Shown: piece by piece, positions 1-11,825 of the stretch
How positions within the stretch are numbered: position 1 is the first letter of the stretch
Layout of the letters: each line of letters opens with the position of its first letter
DNA from: Flaveria trinervia
Taxonomy: Eukaryota; Streptophyta; Magnoliopsida; Asterales; Asteraceae
Assembly: GCA_025506515.1 (NCBI GenBank)
Contig: CM046442.1
Location: 59,567,376-59,631,375, forward strand
Reading direction: 5' to 3'
DNA length: 64,000 bases
Program-made: the position numbers and the translations under genes
Notes under the pieces: model-generated
The model's input: only the letters and a program-made list of their open reading frames with translations
Told to the model about the DNA's origin: nothing
The model's database searches: none

Positions 1-575
1 ATTAAGCCAAAATAATAAATGCATGAAAAAATGCTAATGAACTTCGAGTCAATTGACGGGCCTAATAGTGATGAATGTCGTACCCAGCCAGGGGCTTTGC
101 CCCTTAGACCCCACTAGGGGTTGCTGCCCTTAGAACCCCGCTGTCAGGTGCTACCGCCACGAACCCCCGCTGTCTCGCAAAGAGTCGGTTATGTTCTATG
201 ATGACTTGTACTTGTTGTGCATGTGTATGTGTATGTGTATATGAATGGGCGATGCATGATGCTTATGATGATTTCTGATGGGGTATGTGATGTTATGTAT
301 GTTCATGTTTTGTTTCCTTACGTTCATATTATGTATTATTCCATGACTTACGTGTTATGATTATAAAATGAACGAAAAGTATTATGTAACGTAAAGTGGA
401 AGTTAATGATAATGATAAGAGGAATGTAACGAAAGAATGAATGCATGCATTAATGGAAGAGAGATTGTAAGAAAGTCTTGCAAGCACTGTAAGGAGGTTA
501 ACACCCAATGAAGGGTGATAGCTCAACGGAGTGCGGGTTAGCTACCCCAGAAGGATGGACATTGGGTCTAATCTT
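1..575 (+). mobile_element. L1: left part of an old Ty3-gypsy LTR
   Basis: From about 190 to 575 the sequence follows the right-hand LTR of the chromovirus at 60700-60970: the same order of the ATGTAACGTAAAGTG block, the GAATGCATGCATTAA block, the CTTGCAAGCA block and the GCGGGTTAGCTACCCCAGAAGGATG block. It stops at 575, where another LTR (L2) begins, and resumes at 30021. Bases 1-190 include a G/C-rich stretch (about 85-180) with short inverted repeats such as GGGGCTTTGCCCC. I could not match this stretch inside the window and assume it belongs to the same LTR running off the left edge. There is no coding capacity. Confidence 0.75.
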
Positions 576-2251
576 TGTAATACTTGGTTATATTTTTTAA
601 GTTAGTAAAGAAAGAATAAAGAAAAGAAAAAGAAAAAAAAAAAAGATATTTTACCTATGTTGAGGGGTAAAAAGTGTCAAAAAGGACAAAAGGTTTGAAA
701 CGTGGGTGTACAAGGTGATGACTGCCCATCACTCTCTTTACACTAACACAAAATTCAGATCTTGTTACAAAGAGAAAGGAAAGGAGTTGAATCCTCGGGT
801 TGAAGAAGAACAAGCTGAAAATTCAAATTCAAGGTAAGAATTCATGGTTTTTAAGTGTTCTTAACTGGCCTTGCCTCGGCTGTATGCTCATCTGTGTTTG
901 TATGTTCGGTTGTGTGTGTTTTTGTGGGTTTCTAGGTGGTTGAACTCAATTGCAAACAAGTTTGGAAGAAGCCATACTCAAGAGCTGCTAGGTGAGTTCT
1001 AGAACCCCTCATTTACATGTTATAACATGAACTTATATTTTTATAAAACTGGGTTTTATACCCGCATGATTTAATGTGTATGTTGCAGTTATGATATAAC
1101 TTTGGACTATGTTCATGCTTGATGATGTTATGGTTGTGTTTCTAAGGCTTAGAATGTAAGAATTAAGCTTAGAACATGATAGATGGTGTTTGGGGACTAA
1201 ATCTGATGAATAGTGTGCCCTAGGCTACTCATGCGCCCAAATAGTAGTTCATACGCCTAAGTTTAGAAAACTGCTTAAGTGTGAACAAATGCGGATGGAA
1301 AGCCAATATGGATGGAAAGTCAATGCGAATGGAAAGTCAATGCGGATGGGAAGTCAATGCAGATGTGAACAAATGCGAATGAGGAAATACGGATAAGCAT
1401 TGACAAATGCGGATGAGTAAAGTCAATGCGGATGAGAAGTCTAAGTGTGAATAAATGCGGATGAGAAGTCTAAGTGTGAACAAATGCGGATGAGGAACTG
1501 CGGATGAGTGAAATCTATGTGGATGAGTAAAAGAAATGCGGATGAACAAAAAGAAATGTGGATGAACAAAAAGGGAAATGTGGATGAACACTTAGAAAAA
1601 TTTTAGACTTTTGGGGAAAAGGTGAAATCTAGACTTTGACTTGGGAGGTTCCTGGGGGCTATGTAAGTTGACTTTTTAAGGTCATAGATGATGTGATGAG
1701 CATTCTATGGTGATGATATGATGAATGATTGATGCTTTGCATGATGGTATGTATGATGTATATTATGCATGTATGATGATGTGTGATTGATGATGTTATG
1801 CATGATGTTATGTTTGATGTATGTTATGTATGCATGCTCATATGTATGAAGATTTGCATGATCATGCTGATATTCCTATTTATGTATGTTTGTCTTCCCA
1901 TGGCTTTGCGTTGAATGTTAATGAAAAAAATGATTAGGTATGATATAAGGTAAAGTGGAAGATAATGAAAGAGGAACAAAATAATGAATGCATGCATTAA
2001 TGAATGAAACAGAAAGTGATGAAAAGCCTTGCAAGCAACTGAAGGTAGGTTCATAACTCATTGAGAGTTGTTACCTTGTGTGTGTCTACAGCATGCGATT
2101 TTGGCTAACTCATAACGGTTCATACACACACTAAGAGTTCAGTCTTGGTGACTGCTCCAATAACGTGTGATTTCCTAATTATTGTGTGTCATACAACATG
2201 CAATTTTGGCTAACCATAAGAGTTCTCACACACAGGGGGAGTGTCCAACTA
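576..2251 (+). mobile_element. L2: left part of a solo gypsy LTR
   Basis: L2 starts TGTAATACTTGG and resembles the start of the intact LTR at 59445 (TGTAACACCCGG). It then follows that LTR's landmarks: a splice-donor-like CAAGGTAAGAATTC at about 830, GGTGAGTTCTAGA at about 990, the minisatellite, then GCATGCATTAATG at about 1990. It is interrupted at 2251 by element A and continues at 29298. Removing A gives an LTR of about 2.4 kb, near the 2286 bp of the intact copy. The bases before it (ATCTT, 571-575) and after its far end (ATCTC, 30021-30025) look like a 5-bp target duplication with one mismatch. No internal domain is present, so it reads as a solo LTR. Confidence 0.8.
1276..1590 (+). repeat. 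Minisatellite inside LTR L2
   Basis: An irregular tandem array of units ending in AATGCGGATGA or AATGCGAATGG with variable spacers (AAGTCTAAGTGTGAACAA, AAAGT). In the other LTR of this family (60077-60480) the same place holds an array built on CATGCGCCTAA, so the position is conserved but the unit has changed. Confidence 0.75.
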
Positions 2252-2937
2252 TGTTGCACCCTGAAAGGATCATACATGCCAACTCAATAGGTGATTTGAT
2301 GATTGCTTTGCTGGAATCCCTTTAAGTCCAAGAAGAAATGCGGATGAAGATTCTACTAAGAAAAAGAACAATGGTTGGCTTCCGCATTTGTCAATGTGGA
2401 AGACATAAAGCAAATACGGACAAGTATTTGTTCTTCCACATTGACAAATGCGGAAGACCAAAATACAGACAAGACTTTGCTCATCTGCATTTGTCAAATG
2501 CGGATGACCAAACAAGTGTGCATAAGTATTTGTTCATCCGCATTAACCAATGCGGATGATCAAGTGAAGAAATGTTGATCAAGTTAACTCATCCGCATTT
2601 GTCAATGCGGATGAACAAGCAAAGATGCAGATCAAGACTTAGACTAGTTCTGATGTAATAGGTTAGGAATAGTTTAGTCATTTTGTAACAGGCATCTTGT
2701 CTGCCTATAAATAGAATAGATAACCTCGTACCTGTGGTGACGGCAGATAGACATAGAGAATTTTTGTTGTAATTATTCTCTTTAATTCATCAACTTTCAT
2801 ATATACAATACAAAAGCATTTATGAATAATTTTCTTGCATTGAATGTTCTTTGATTGTTTGTTTCCGCCATTCAATCACTGACTTGATTACCATATTCGA
2901 TTCACAATAAGAATCCAAATCTTACTCAACCCAGTCA
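2252..2937 (+). mobile_element. Element A 5' LTR
   Basis: Runs from TGTTGCACCC to CAGTCA. A TATA-like TATAAATAG lies near 2706. Between about 2378 and 2614 are five imperfect hairpins built on CCGCATTTG and its partner AATGCGGAT, the clearest at 2590-2614. It is 25 bp shorter than the 3' LTR, mainly because the 3' copy has an extra ACCAACATACTAATACGGATG-type unit. Confidence 0.92.
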
Positions 2938-2939
2938 AT

Positions 2940-2951
2940 TGGTATCAGAGC
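2940..2951 (+). other. Primer binding site of element A
   Basis: TGGTATCAGAGC, complementary to the 3' end of plant initiator tRNA-Met, begins two bases after the 5' LTR. This is where minus-strand DNA synthesis would be primed. Confidence 0.93.
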
Positions 2952-3187
2952 TTTGGCTCTTGATTCTCTTTCAGATCTGCGCAAGAACTGAATAGAATTT
3001 GATTGATCTGGTAATTGAGTTGCTAGTAGTGAATATCATTATCTCTACTTAGTAAACAACAAAAATACTCCTGTCAACCGCAAGAAAATCATTATAATTA
3101 TAGATTTCCGAACTCTGAACGAACTGCTTGAACAAGTTGTTCTAATCAATCTTAAAATCAACTAAATCTATATTTACACAAGTTAAA

Positions 3188-5069
3188 ATGGATTCTAACA
3201 GTTACTCAGAACTTGGTCATACACCAAAACCTCCTATGCTTAAACACAAATCTGGCTTTAAACAGTGGAGAATAAGGTTTAGAAATTACATCATAGGTGT
3301 AGATCCTGATTTCTGGATATCAATATGCAAGGGTCCACACATCCCTGTTACTCTGTCTGTAGATCAAGCTGCAATTTACAAACCTACTAGAATACCCATT
3401 GAAGATTTAACTCTTGATGATGAAGACTACAAGAAAATCAAGATTGACCTTAAAGCTTACTCAATTCTTACTTAAGCACTCAAGATGGATATGCTGAAAA
3501 GATTGGAGAAGTATGGAACTGCAAAAGCTCTGTAGGCTGCACTGAAAATCATGTGTGAAGAAAGCAATGAGGTGGCTGAAATCAAAAAGGATAAGCTTGT
3601 TAATCAATATGAAACATTCCACCACACCAAGGGAGAATCAATATCTAAACAACTGCATAGCTTTGTACAGTTAGTAATGACTTGGAAATCATGGAAGTCA
3701 CTTACAAGATTAAAGAATTAAATAAGAAAATGCTTCACAGTCTCCCTCAAAGCTGGAAACATAATGTAACCATGCTGAAAAATACTCTTGATCTTGAGAG
3801 TAGTACTTTAGACATCATGATAGCCAAAATTGAAGCTTTAGAACTTGATCAAAGAAGCAGAAATCTTGGTGGACCAAGAGTGATTGAGGCTTATAAATTT
3901 CCATCAGAATCTCATTCTGTGGAAAATTCCTTCATCACTAAGGAAGATGATTTTATCTCATCAAGAGATCAAATGAACAACACCGGGTTCATTGCAACTC
4001 CACCAATCAATCATCCATCAACCTCATCTTAAACATCTAAAGTCTCTATTGCTCCTCAAACCACTCCTGAAGACTCAAGATCAGAAGAACAAAAGGCAAC
4101 TTACAATGCCTTTGTTGTAAGCTTTGAAGCCTACTTGGGAGGAAGACTCACTTTTGCTTATCTAATTCAGGAAGATTTGGAGGAAATGGATCCTGATGAT
4201 GTGGAGGAAATGGATCTACAATGGCAAATGGCCATGATTGCCATGAGAGCCAAGAAATTCTTCAAAAAAGGAAGAAAGCTAAGCCTAAATGAAAATACAA
4301 AACTTGGATATGATAAATCCAAGGTGAAATGCTTCAACTGTGGCATGGCTGGCCACTTTTCAAGAGAGTGCAATGCCCCCAAGAGAAACAACTATCAAAG
4401 GAACTCTCCAGGCCAATCATCATCACATCCCAAATCAAGCTGTCACTTCAACAACCAACCACAACAGTATCATCATTCCCATCATCAACACACTTATTAG
4501 AATCAACCCCAACTGACAAATCAAGCTCATGGAAGCACTCAGCCTTCTGCCAGTGCCCTAGTGATAAAGCAAGATGGGGTATGTGACTAAAGTGTGTATC
4601 CAGAGGAAGTCAAGCCTCAATTTCAAAATCATGCTCTTATGGCTCACATCAACGATGGACCATCTCCAATGCCTACTAAGGTAAAATCTAACCTTTGTAG
4701 TGAAAAATGCATTAATGAATTGCAAGGTTATAGGGAGCATAACCATAAACTGGCTGATAAAATCAAAAAAGAAAAGGTAAAGTCAGAGATGATGAAGAGA
4801 GAAATAAAAAGCTTTGAAATCAAAATTAATCTCTCATCTCTGATATAGAAAAATTGCATGGTGAGAAGTACACTCTTGCAGTTGAGAATGAGCTACTTAA
4901 TGAAAAGTTAGCTCAATCTAAGGCTCAACAATCTATGACTGAAGTGAAACTTGAAAAGTTTCAAATGACTTTAGTCAAGCTGCAAGAGATGCTTGATTCC
5001 CAAAAGGATCCAAAGAATATGTCAGGGATTGGGTATAATTCATGTCCTCCACCATATAATGACAACTAG
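3188..5069 (+). pseudogene. Element A gag, broken
   Basis: Nucleocapsid/capsid gene of the copia element. It opens MDSNSYSELG at 3188 and is read in pieces: 3188-3475, 3682-4032, 4135-4500, 4594-4848 and 4854-5069, in three different frames. A retroviral CCHC zinc knuckle, CFNCGMAGHFSREC, is encoded at 4330-4371, preceded by the acidic DPDDVEEMD stretch and RAKKFFKKGRK that are also seen in elements B and C. A Lys/Glu-rich coiled coil (4594-5010) follows and ends in GIGYNSCPPPY (about 5029-5061), a motif also present in C. Stops and shifts make it non-functional. Confidence 0.85.
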
Positions 5070-5075
5070 ACTGTC

Positions 5076-6345
5076 ATGCCTGACTCTGTCTCACTCACTG
5101 AAGCAATTGAAACTAAAACTATGGAACCTAAATCTGTAGTAACACAGGTGACCAATCCTCAAAACAAACCTGATGTTTATATTGAAACAAATGAGGATAA
5201 AATCAAGTTAGGTCACCCAATCAAAATCAAAGAGTGTTCAGGCAAGACAGTGAGTGTCATGAAACCATCAAGCCCTGTAAAAGCAATTATCCCTTTTATA
5301 AAATTCATACCCTCTGTGTTACAAGGTAAAAAGAAAGACGTGAAGTTAGTGAAACCCACTGCTGACAGCAGTTCTGATAATGAGATCATATCTTCAAACA
5401 ATATAAGCAAATCAGAAAAGGTTTCACTGCAAAAGAAACAAACAGGATTACTGAGTTCAACACCTAAAACATTGTCAGACCCTCAGTCTTCAAGATTAAG
5501 GCAGGGAGTTGGGTTTGATATCTGTAACAAGGAACATGTTGACCAGTTGGAAAAAGAGGTGAGAAATGGGTTGAAGAAATAAAAACAGCCCAGAAAATCA
5601 AACAAAGGTAGTGTTGTGAAACAAACTACAAAAAGGGCTGATTCCGATTCATCCCCTAAAGAAAAGAAAGTGACTCATCAAAAGAAAATATCAACTGAGT
5701 CACACAAGGAAAAATCTGATTCAAGAAACAAACAAATGTATTGTGACATTTGTGAAATGTTCAATGACAAGACAGATGAATGCTTTTTTAATCAATATTG
5801 TTCTATCTGTGACATGAACAATCACTCCACCAAAAACTGCTATTTCAACAAGTATTGTTCAGTCTGTGACATGAACAATCACAATACATCTGATTGTTAC
5901 TTCAATCAGAAGTGTTTGAGAATTCCCCAACACAAGCCTATCTTAAAAACATCCACTATCACACAATCTGTCATACCTAATTTTTACAATGATCAGTCTA
6001 GGACTTCTAGATCAATAAATGACAGAAACACTTTGAAGAAATTATGGAAGGGTGAAAGAAAACATCTTACAATGAAACACAAAACTGACCTTCCAAAACA
6101 AAAACCTACTTTTGATAATGAAAAACAAGCTAAATTTCTACAAAGAAACAAAGACCAACGATTTCATTACTCATCTGAATCTTCAGTATGATGTTGATGA
6201 GATGACTCACACAATTCATTACCAAAATTCTCCCAGGACACCTCCAACTAAACCACTATTTAGAGGAAAATACCAAGAAGTCACCATCATGAATAGGAAC
6301 GGGAAACCCAAGACCATCATGGCTTGGGTTCCTTATTCTAAGTAG
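5076..6345 (+). pseudogene. Element A gag-protease linker with triple Cys-rich repeat
   Basis: A long Lys/Ser-rich linker between gag and protease (5076-5582, then 5616-6191, then a frame change to 6112-6345). At about 5742-5910 it holds three consecutive Cys-rich units of the form C-x2-C-x8-C-[YF]-F-N, for example CSVCDMNNHNTSDCYFN. B has one related unit (CIMCGLQNHMAKDCYYN, about 13918-13970). The spacing suggests zinc binding, which is an inference. The last segment ends in TIMAWVPYSK, just before the protease region. Confidence 0.65.
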
Positions 6346-6960
6346 TTCTTTTTGTTGCAGGTTCATCCACACAGGTCTAATAGCATATGGTACATAGATA
6401 GTGGATGCTCCTGACACATGACTGGAGATCGTTCCCTCCTTCATGACTTCAAGCACATACAAGGAACCACTGTGGCATTTCGTGGAGATTCAGAGGGTGG
6501 TAGAATTACAGGAGAAGGTCTGTGACAAACAGGATGCTGATCTTTGACAAAGTGAACTACTGTGAACAACTGAATTTCAATCTGCTAAGCATGTCTTAGA
6601 TCTGTGACAAGAAATATTTCACTCACTTTACAGACAATCATTGCTATATTCTGAAACCTGGATTTCAGATCTCTGAAGAATGGGTTGTCTTAAAGACACC
6701 GAGGAAGAATAATACATATGACTTAAACTTGTGTTTTGCATCACCTAAAGAAGAAACATATCTTTTGTCTAAAGCATCGTTTGATGAGTCACAACTTTGG
6801 CATAGACGTTTGGGGCACACAAACTTTAAAAATATGAACAAGTTGGTCAAAGGAAACCATGTCATTGGTCTTCCTCAAAAAGAATTTATTTTATTGATCA
6901 ATGTTCAGGGTGCCTCAAAGGAAAACAACACAAATCGTCTCACAAAACCAAGCTTGTGAA
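6346..6960 (+). pseudogene. Element A protease and GAG-pre-integrase region, broken
   Basis: The aspartic protease signature IWYIDSGCS is encoded at about 6385-6411, but a TGA at 6412-6414 follows at once, so the frame is closed next to the active site. Further stops lie around 6520-6600. The GAG-pre-integrase motif LWHRRLGHTNFKNMNKL is clear at about 6797-6847. In an active copy this segment matures the polyprotein and leads into integrase. Confidence 0.82.
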
Positions 6961-7782
6961 CACTAACAATACTCCATTGAAGCTACTTCACATGGATCTA
7001 TTTGGACCAACTCATGTAATGAGTATGGGAAATAAACAGTATTCTTTACTGATTAATGATGACTTTTCACGATTCACATGGGTGTTCTTCCTACTTCATA
7101 AAAATGAGGCATCCCAAATCATACAAGAATTTTTCACTAAAATTGAAAATCAACTTGATCTTAAGGTCAAAATAATAAGAAGTGATAATGGTACTAAGTT
7201 CAGAAATGAAAGTGTGAGTTCCTTTTGTACAACCAAAGACATTGCTTATTAATTCAGTGTAGCTAGAACTCCTCAACAGAATGGGGTAGCTGAAAGGCGA
7301 AATAGAATACTAATTGAAGCAGCAAGAATGATGCTAGCCGATGCTAAACTGCCAATCACCTTCTGGGCAGAAGCAGTTAACACATCGTGCTTTGTACAAA
7401 ATCAAACTCTAATTGTTAAAGAAAGTAACATGACACCTTATGAACTGCTCTTCATAGGAAACCATTTACTGGATTCCTCAAATCATTTTGTAGTCCTGTC
7501 TCAATATCAAACACCCGAGACTATTTGGGAAAATTTTCATCCAAGTCTGATGAACGATTCTTTGTAGGTTATTCTTCTATTTTAAAGGCTTATAGAGTGT
7601 TCAATCCTAGATTGAACATTATTGATGAATCACAAATATTCAATTCAAGGAACATTCGTTTCCCAAATCTACAAATGGTCCCGACTGGTTGTTTGATATT
7701 GACACATTTACAAAGTCATTTGATCAATTTCACTTGTCTGATGCAGGAAATCTACATTCAAATGATACTTCATCAGCTGTAG
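6956..7782 (+). pseudogene. Element A integrase, broken
   Basis: Ty1-copia integrase core. LLHMDLFGPTHVMSMG holds the first catalytic Asp and IIRSDNGTKF the second. PQQNGVAERRN (about 7271-7303) and AARMMLADAKLPITFWAEA follow with the Glu region. A stop at 7250 falls between the second Asp and the Glu. The frame changes again near 7525, where the C-terminal FVGYSSILKAYRVFNPR motif appears. From 7783 to about 8240 the connection to reverse transcriptase is Ser/Asn-rich and disrupted. Confidence 0.85.
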
Positions 7783-8242
7783 AAAGAAGATAATTTTCCC
7801 TTGATTCTTCCTACATTTGATGAACACATGAATGAAGATGTTCCTCTTCAAGCTGATCCCATCAGACAACCGTCATCAAACCTTAGTGTTTCTACTTAAG
7901 GAGGTCCAAGCCTGGTACCTTCCCACTCAGATGACCTGTCAACCGAAGTTAGAAATCAAAAACAGGTCTCTCCTCTAGTTGAAACACAAAGGACATCAAA
8001 TGATGTAAGCAATCACAGTGCTGCTGAAGCTAAAGTAGGAACTGAAACAGAGTATGACAATCTTCATAATTCAACAACAGTACTATATGAGTATGCCTCT
8101 GACCATAATGAACTGAATGTCTCCAATCTTGATGTAACCATTGTTGGTGACTCAATCCCAACCACCAGAATACACAAGAATCATCCAGTTGAAACTATTA
8201 TTAGTGAACATCATGAGAGGGTGACTAGAAGCAAGTCAAGTA

Positions 8243-9806
8243 TTGCAAACATCTGTTTGTTCTCATGCTTTCTATGTCAAACAGTACCAAAAAACATCAA
8301 AGAGGCACTTCAAGACAATAGTTGGATTTAGCAATGCAGGAAGAGTTGCTCCAATTCAAGAAGCAAGAAGTATGGCAACTGGTAGATCTTCCCGGAGGAC
8401 AATACCCTATCCGTACCAGATGGTTGTACAGGAACAAGACTGGTGATAGAGGGATCGTCAACAGAAATAAAGCAAGATTAGTGGTGCGGGGATACACTCA
8501 GGAAGAAGGAATTGACTATGATGAAGTGTTTGCACCTGTTGCCAGACTAGAAGCGATCAGAATCCTTCTAGCATATTCTGCCTCCATGAAATTTACTGTC
8601 TATCAAATGGATGTAAAGTGTGCCATTATGTATGGAAAGATTGTTGAGGAGGTTTATGTGAGTCAACCACCCGGCTTTGAAGATCCAGATTTCCCTCATA
8701 GAGTTTACAAGCTTGACAAAGCTCTGTATGGTCTTCATCAAGCCCCAAGAAAGTGGTATGAGACTTTATCATCTTTTCTTCTTGAACATGGATATGAAAG
8801 AGGAAAGATTGATCAAACTCTCTTTAGAAGAACAAGAGGAAAAGATATGTTGTTAGTCTAATTCTATGTGGATGACATTATATTTGGCTCGACAAACAAG
8901 CAACTCTGCAAAGAATTTGAAGACCTTATGCACTCAAAGTTGCAAATGAGTGCTATGGGGGAACTCACCTTCTTTCTAGGGGTGCAAGTCCAACAAACAG
9001 CAGATGGAATCTTCATCAATCAATCAAAATATGTAGAAACCATGTTGAAGAAATTTCACTTTCCTGATTTTCAGTCCACCAGAACTCCTATGGATACTAA
9101 AGTAAAGATTGGACCTGATCCTGAAGGCAAACTAGTTGATCAGACTCACTATCGATCAATGATCGGTTCACTTATGTATCTAACTACCAGTAGGCCTGAC
9201 ATAATGTTTGGTGTTTGTGTGTGTGCCAGATCTCAAGCTGATCCAAAAGAATCACATGTGAATGTAGTAAAGAGGATATTCAGATAACTAAAGGGCAAAC
9301 CAGCTCTTGGGTTATGGTATTCAAAGGAAGGAGAATTTAATCTCCATGCCTACACAGACAGTGATTATGGAAGATGCAACTTCAACAGAAAATCCACCTC
9401 TGGCGGTTGTCAATTTCTTGGTCCCAGACTGGTATCTTGGCAATGCAAGAAGCAGAGAAATGTATCTGTGTCCACTGCAGAAGCTGAGTATATTGTTGCA
9501 TCAGCATGTTGCTCTCAAGTACTCTGGATTCAAAACCAGATGCTTGATTATGGTTTTAACTTCTTGCACACGCCAATTTCTATTGACAACACAGTAGCTG
9601 TTTTTATAACTAATAATCCAGTTCAGCACTCAAAAACAAAACATATTGAGATTAGATATCACTTTTTGTGAGACTGTGCTGAAAAAGGTTTAATCAAATT
9701 GATTCAAGTACCAACTGAAAGTCAATTAGCTGATTTGTTTACTAAGGCATTCGAACCTAGTAGGTTTGAATTCCTGGTTCAGTCAATTGGCATGATTAAC
9801 CTTGAG
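8243..9806 (+). pseudogene. Element A reverse transcriptase and RNase H, broken
   Basis: Copia-type RT. GIDYDEVFAPVARLEAIR, VYQMDVKCAIMYG and LDKALYGLHQAPRKW appear in order, then the active-site box YVDD at 8865-8876. A TAA at 8859-8861 lies just before the box. The frame continues to 9287 (FFLGVQVQ, YLTTSRPDIMFGVCVCAR) and breaks at 9285. RNase H is seen as STAEAEYIVASACCSQVLW at about 9471-9527. The polyprotein ends with LFTKAFEPSRFEFL and GMINLE, closing near 9806. The cDNA-synthesis module is recognisable but dead. Confidence 0.88.
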
Positions 9807-10868
9807 TAAAAACCATGAAAAACATCAAAAACAATTAAAAACATCAGAAAACCACAAAAAGAAATCAAGTTTGATGAAGACAAATTCTGTGGGAAATAAT
9901 ATAATTACAGTTGTTATATCATTCACTATGCTTAATTTCAAAATGTGAAAGACTGAAATGACTTACCAGATATGTTGGTAGGCTCAACTGGAAGAAAAGA
10001 TACATGCAGTGATGAATTAAAGACTTATTCAATTGTGAAACACTCATCACAAAGTACAGGTATGTATTGGCTTATCTGAATGCATGTGTCTGTAGTAACC
10101 TAAACACACCAGGTAATGATACTTTATGAATCTCTTTCACCACATCATGTTCTATCTTTGTTTTACTGAGCAAAGACCAGATGAAACTTGCACATAGTGC
10201 AGATGTTATGATCTAAAAGATTCCCAATGTGGAACACATCCAAAATTGGATGAATCAACAAAAGTAATACATTCCAAGTAATGAACAAAAGAATCCTATC
10301 ATGGATCACCTTCCAAAATGAAGTGAAAAGAATCCCAATGTGGATCATCATGAAAAAGGATCAAAGTAAAAGAATCCCAATGAGGATCAGTGAAAATGAG
10401 ATTTCATAACTTAAGTGACCTGGTAAGAAAAGCTGTGAAAAAGTTCTACCATACATTGTACAAGGATGGTTGATCATTCCATGCTTGTGTGTGAGGTACA
10501 TATTGAAAAATTAAATCAACCAAAAACATGATAACTATCATTTGTATCAAAATATCAACCTGATATGAGTTTAAAAGGACAAACATACCTTCAATCTTCA
10601 AGTTCATAAACATGTCCACAATTTATCATAAAGGATGCACATGTGTAATGCAAGATTGATATGATCCCAACAAAGGATATACTTGTCTTCATTATTAAAA
10701 ATCAAAATAATATTCAAAAGGTTTTAAATCTTTAAAGTTTATATCCACATGTGGATACAAACTTTAGGGGGAGTAATTTAAAATTTTGACTAAGTCTGTA
10801 CAAATTTTCTTTTCTTGCTTAAAGTATTTTCTTAATATATTCAAAACAAAATAAAAAGAAAATAATGG
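9807..10868 (+). repeat. Element A spacer after pol, with degenerate repeats
   Basis: AT-rich and without a convincing ORF. Four degenerate copies of AAAGAATCCCAATGTGGATCA occur between about 10215 and 10400. The spacer continues after element B at 23481. Confidence 0.6.
10764..10775 (+). other. Internal polypurine-tract copy in element A
   Basis: TTAGGGGGAGTA matches the tract directly before the 3' LTR (28570-28581) base for base but lies about 960 bp after pol, with the accessory ORF downstream. It could be a second plus-strand priming site or a fossil of an earlier 3' end. Confidence 0.55.
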
Positions 10869-10873
10869 TTTTG

Positions 10874-11736
10874 TGTTGGATCTAGAAAGGCTGGTGCAAC
10901 CAAAACCAAGTCACTTAGAAGATTTTGGTACAACAAATAAAGGACTTCCGAAGCTAAGTGTGGAACTTCCGAAGGAAAAAGGAGCTCTTCCGAAGACAGT
11001 GTAAAACTTACTTTCAAAGGAAAAGTTACAACTTCCGAAGACAAAGAACCTACTTCCGAAGTTCAAGACTTAGAAAGAAAGATCTGAAGTCAACTTTTGA
11101 AGTACAGAAGTCCTCAAGCCTCGAAAGTATAGAAGCCTCTTCTGAAGTATAAGTGGGTTAGGAAGAACTTGTTCTTCTGAAGCCAACTTACCTTCGGAAA
11201 ACACTGCTATTATCCAGTGGACATAAGTGTGGTCTCCCTGACACTCCGTTGCAAATCTCTGAGATACTGCATGGCGTTTTCTCAAAAGCCATGCAGTTGA
11301 CCATACATTAATCCACTGTTTACCTTTTTATGTTAGTACAGTTGCCATCTTTAGTTGGTGACAAAAGGTAAGTCATGGACATGTCATGACTACCATATCT
11401 TAGATAATACTTTATCTAAGATACCTTAACTTTAGCATTGTAGTATATGCTTTAGTCTTAGGTTTCCAGCTGGTATCAAAGTATATCCGGCTGTAGGATC
11501 TAGTATATATAGTCTCTCATTATAACTCATGTATCATGCTTGTCAGAGTCTTGTAATATCTTGAGTTGAGAAGTAATATATACAAGTGCCTTGAAAATTT
11601 ATTTCTATGTGTTCATTTACTACTTATTATATTATTATCAACTCTTGTGAAAAGACTTTACTTCATCTGAATTGAGTGTTTCTATAAGTGAGTTTGAGAC
11701 AAATCCTAGTGTTTAAGTGACAAACCCGATCCTACA
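10874..11736 (+). mobile_element. Element B 5' LTR
   Basis: Runs from TGTTGGATC to GATCCTACA. A TATA-like TATATATA lies at about 11504-11511. Between 10946 and 11200 there are many copies of CTTCCGAAG or its decayed forms (CTTCTGAAG, CTTTTGAAG). Where the 3' LTR keeps CCGAAG this copy often has CTGAAG, the pattern expected from methylated-CpG decay. Confidence 0.93.
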
Positions 11737-11738
11737 AT

Positions 11739-11750
11739 TGGTATCAGAGC
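11739..11750 (+). other. Primer binding site of element B
   Basis: TGGTATCAGAGC, matching initiator tRNA-Met, two bases after the 5' LTR. Confidence 0.93.
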
Positions 11751-11825
11751 TTCTTAGGCTCTTGATTGTGAGATCTTACCATCCTAATAAACCTGTTTTT
11801 CACTCCTCCTTATACCTCACTCAAA

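Noticed and set aside
1337..1591. Minus-strand His/Ser/Phe-rich ORF
   Set aside because: It is the reverse reading of the L2 minisatellite.
2234..2245. CAGGGGGAGTGT just before the 5' LTR of A, like a polypurine tract
   Set aside because: It lies outside the target duplication, in LTR L2, so it belongs to the host sequence and the likeness is probably chance.
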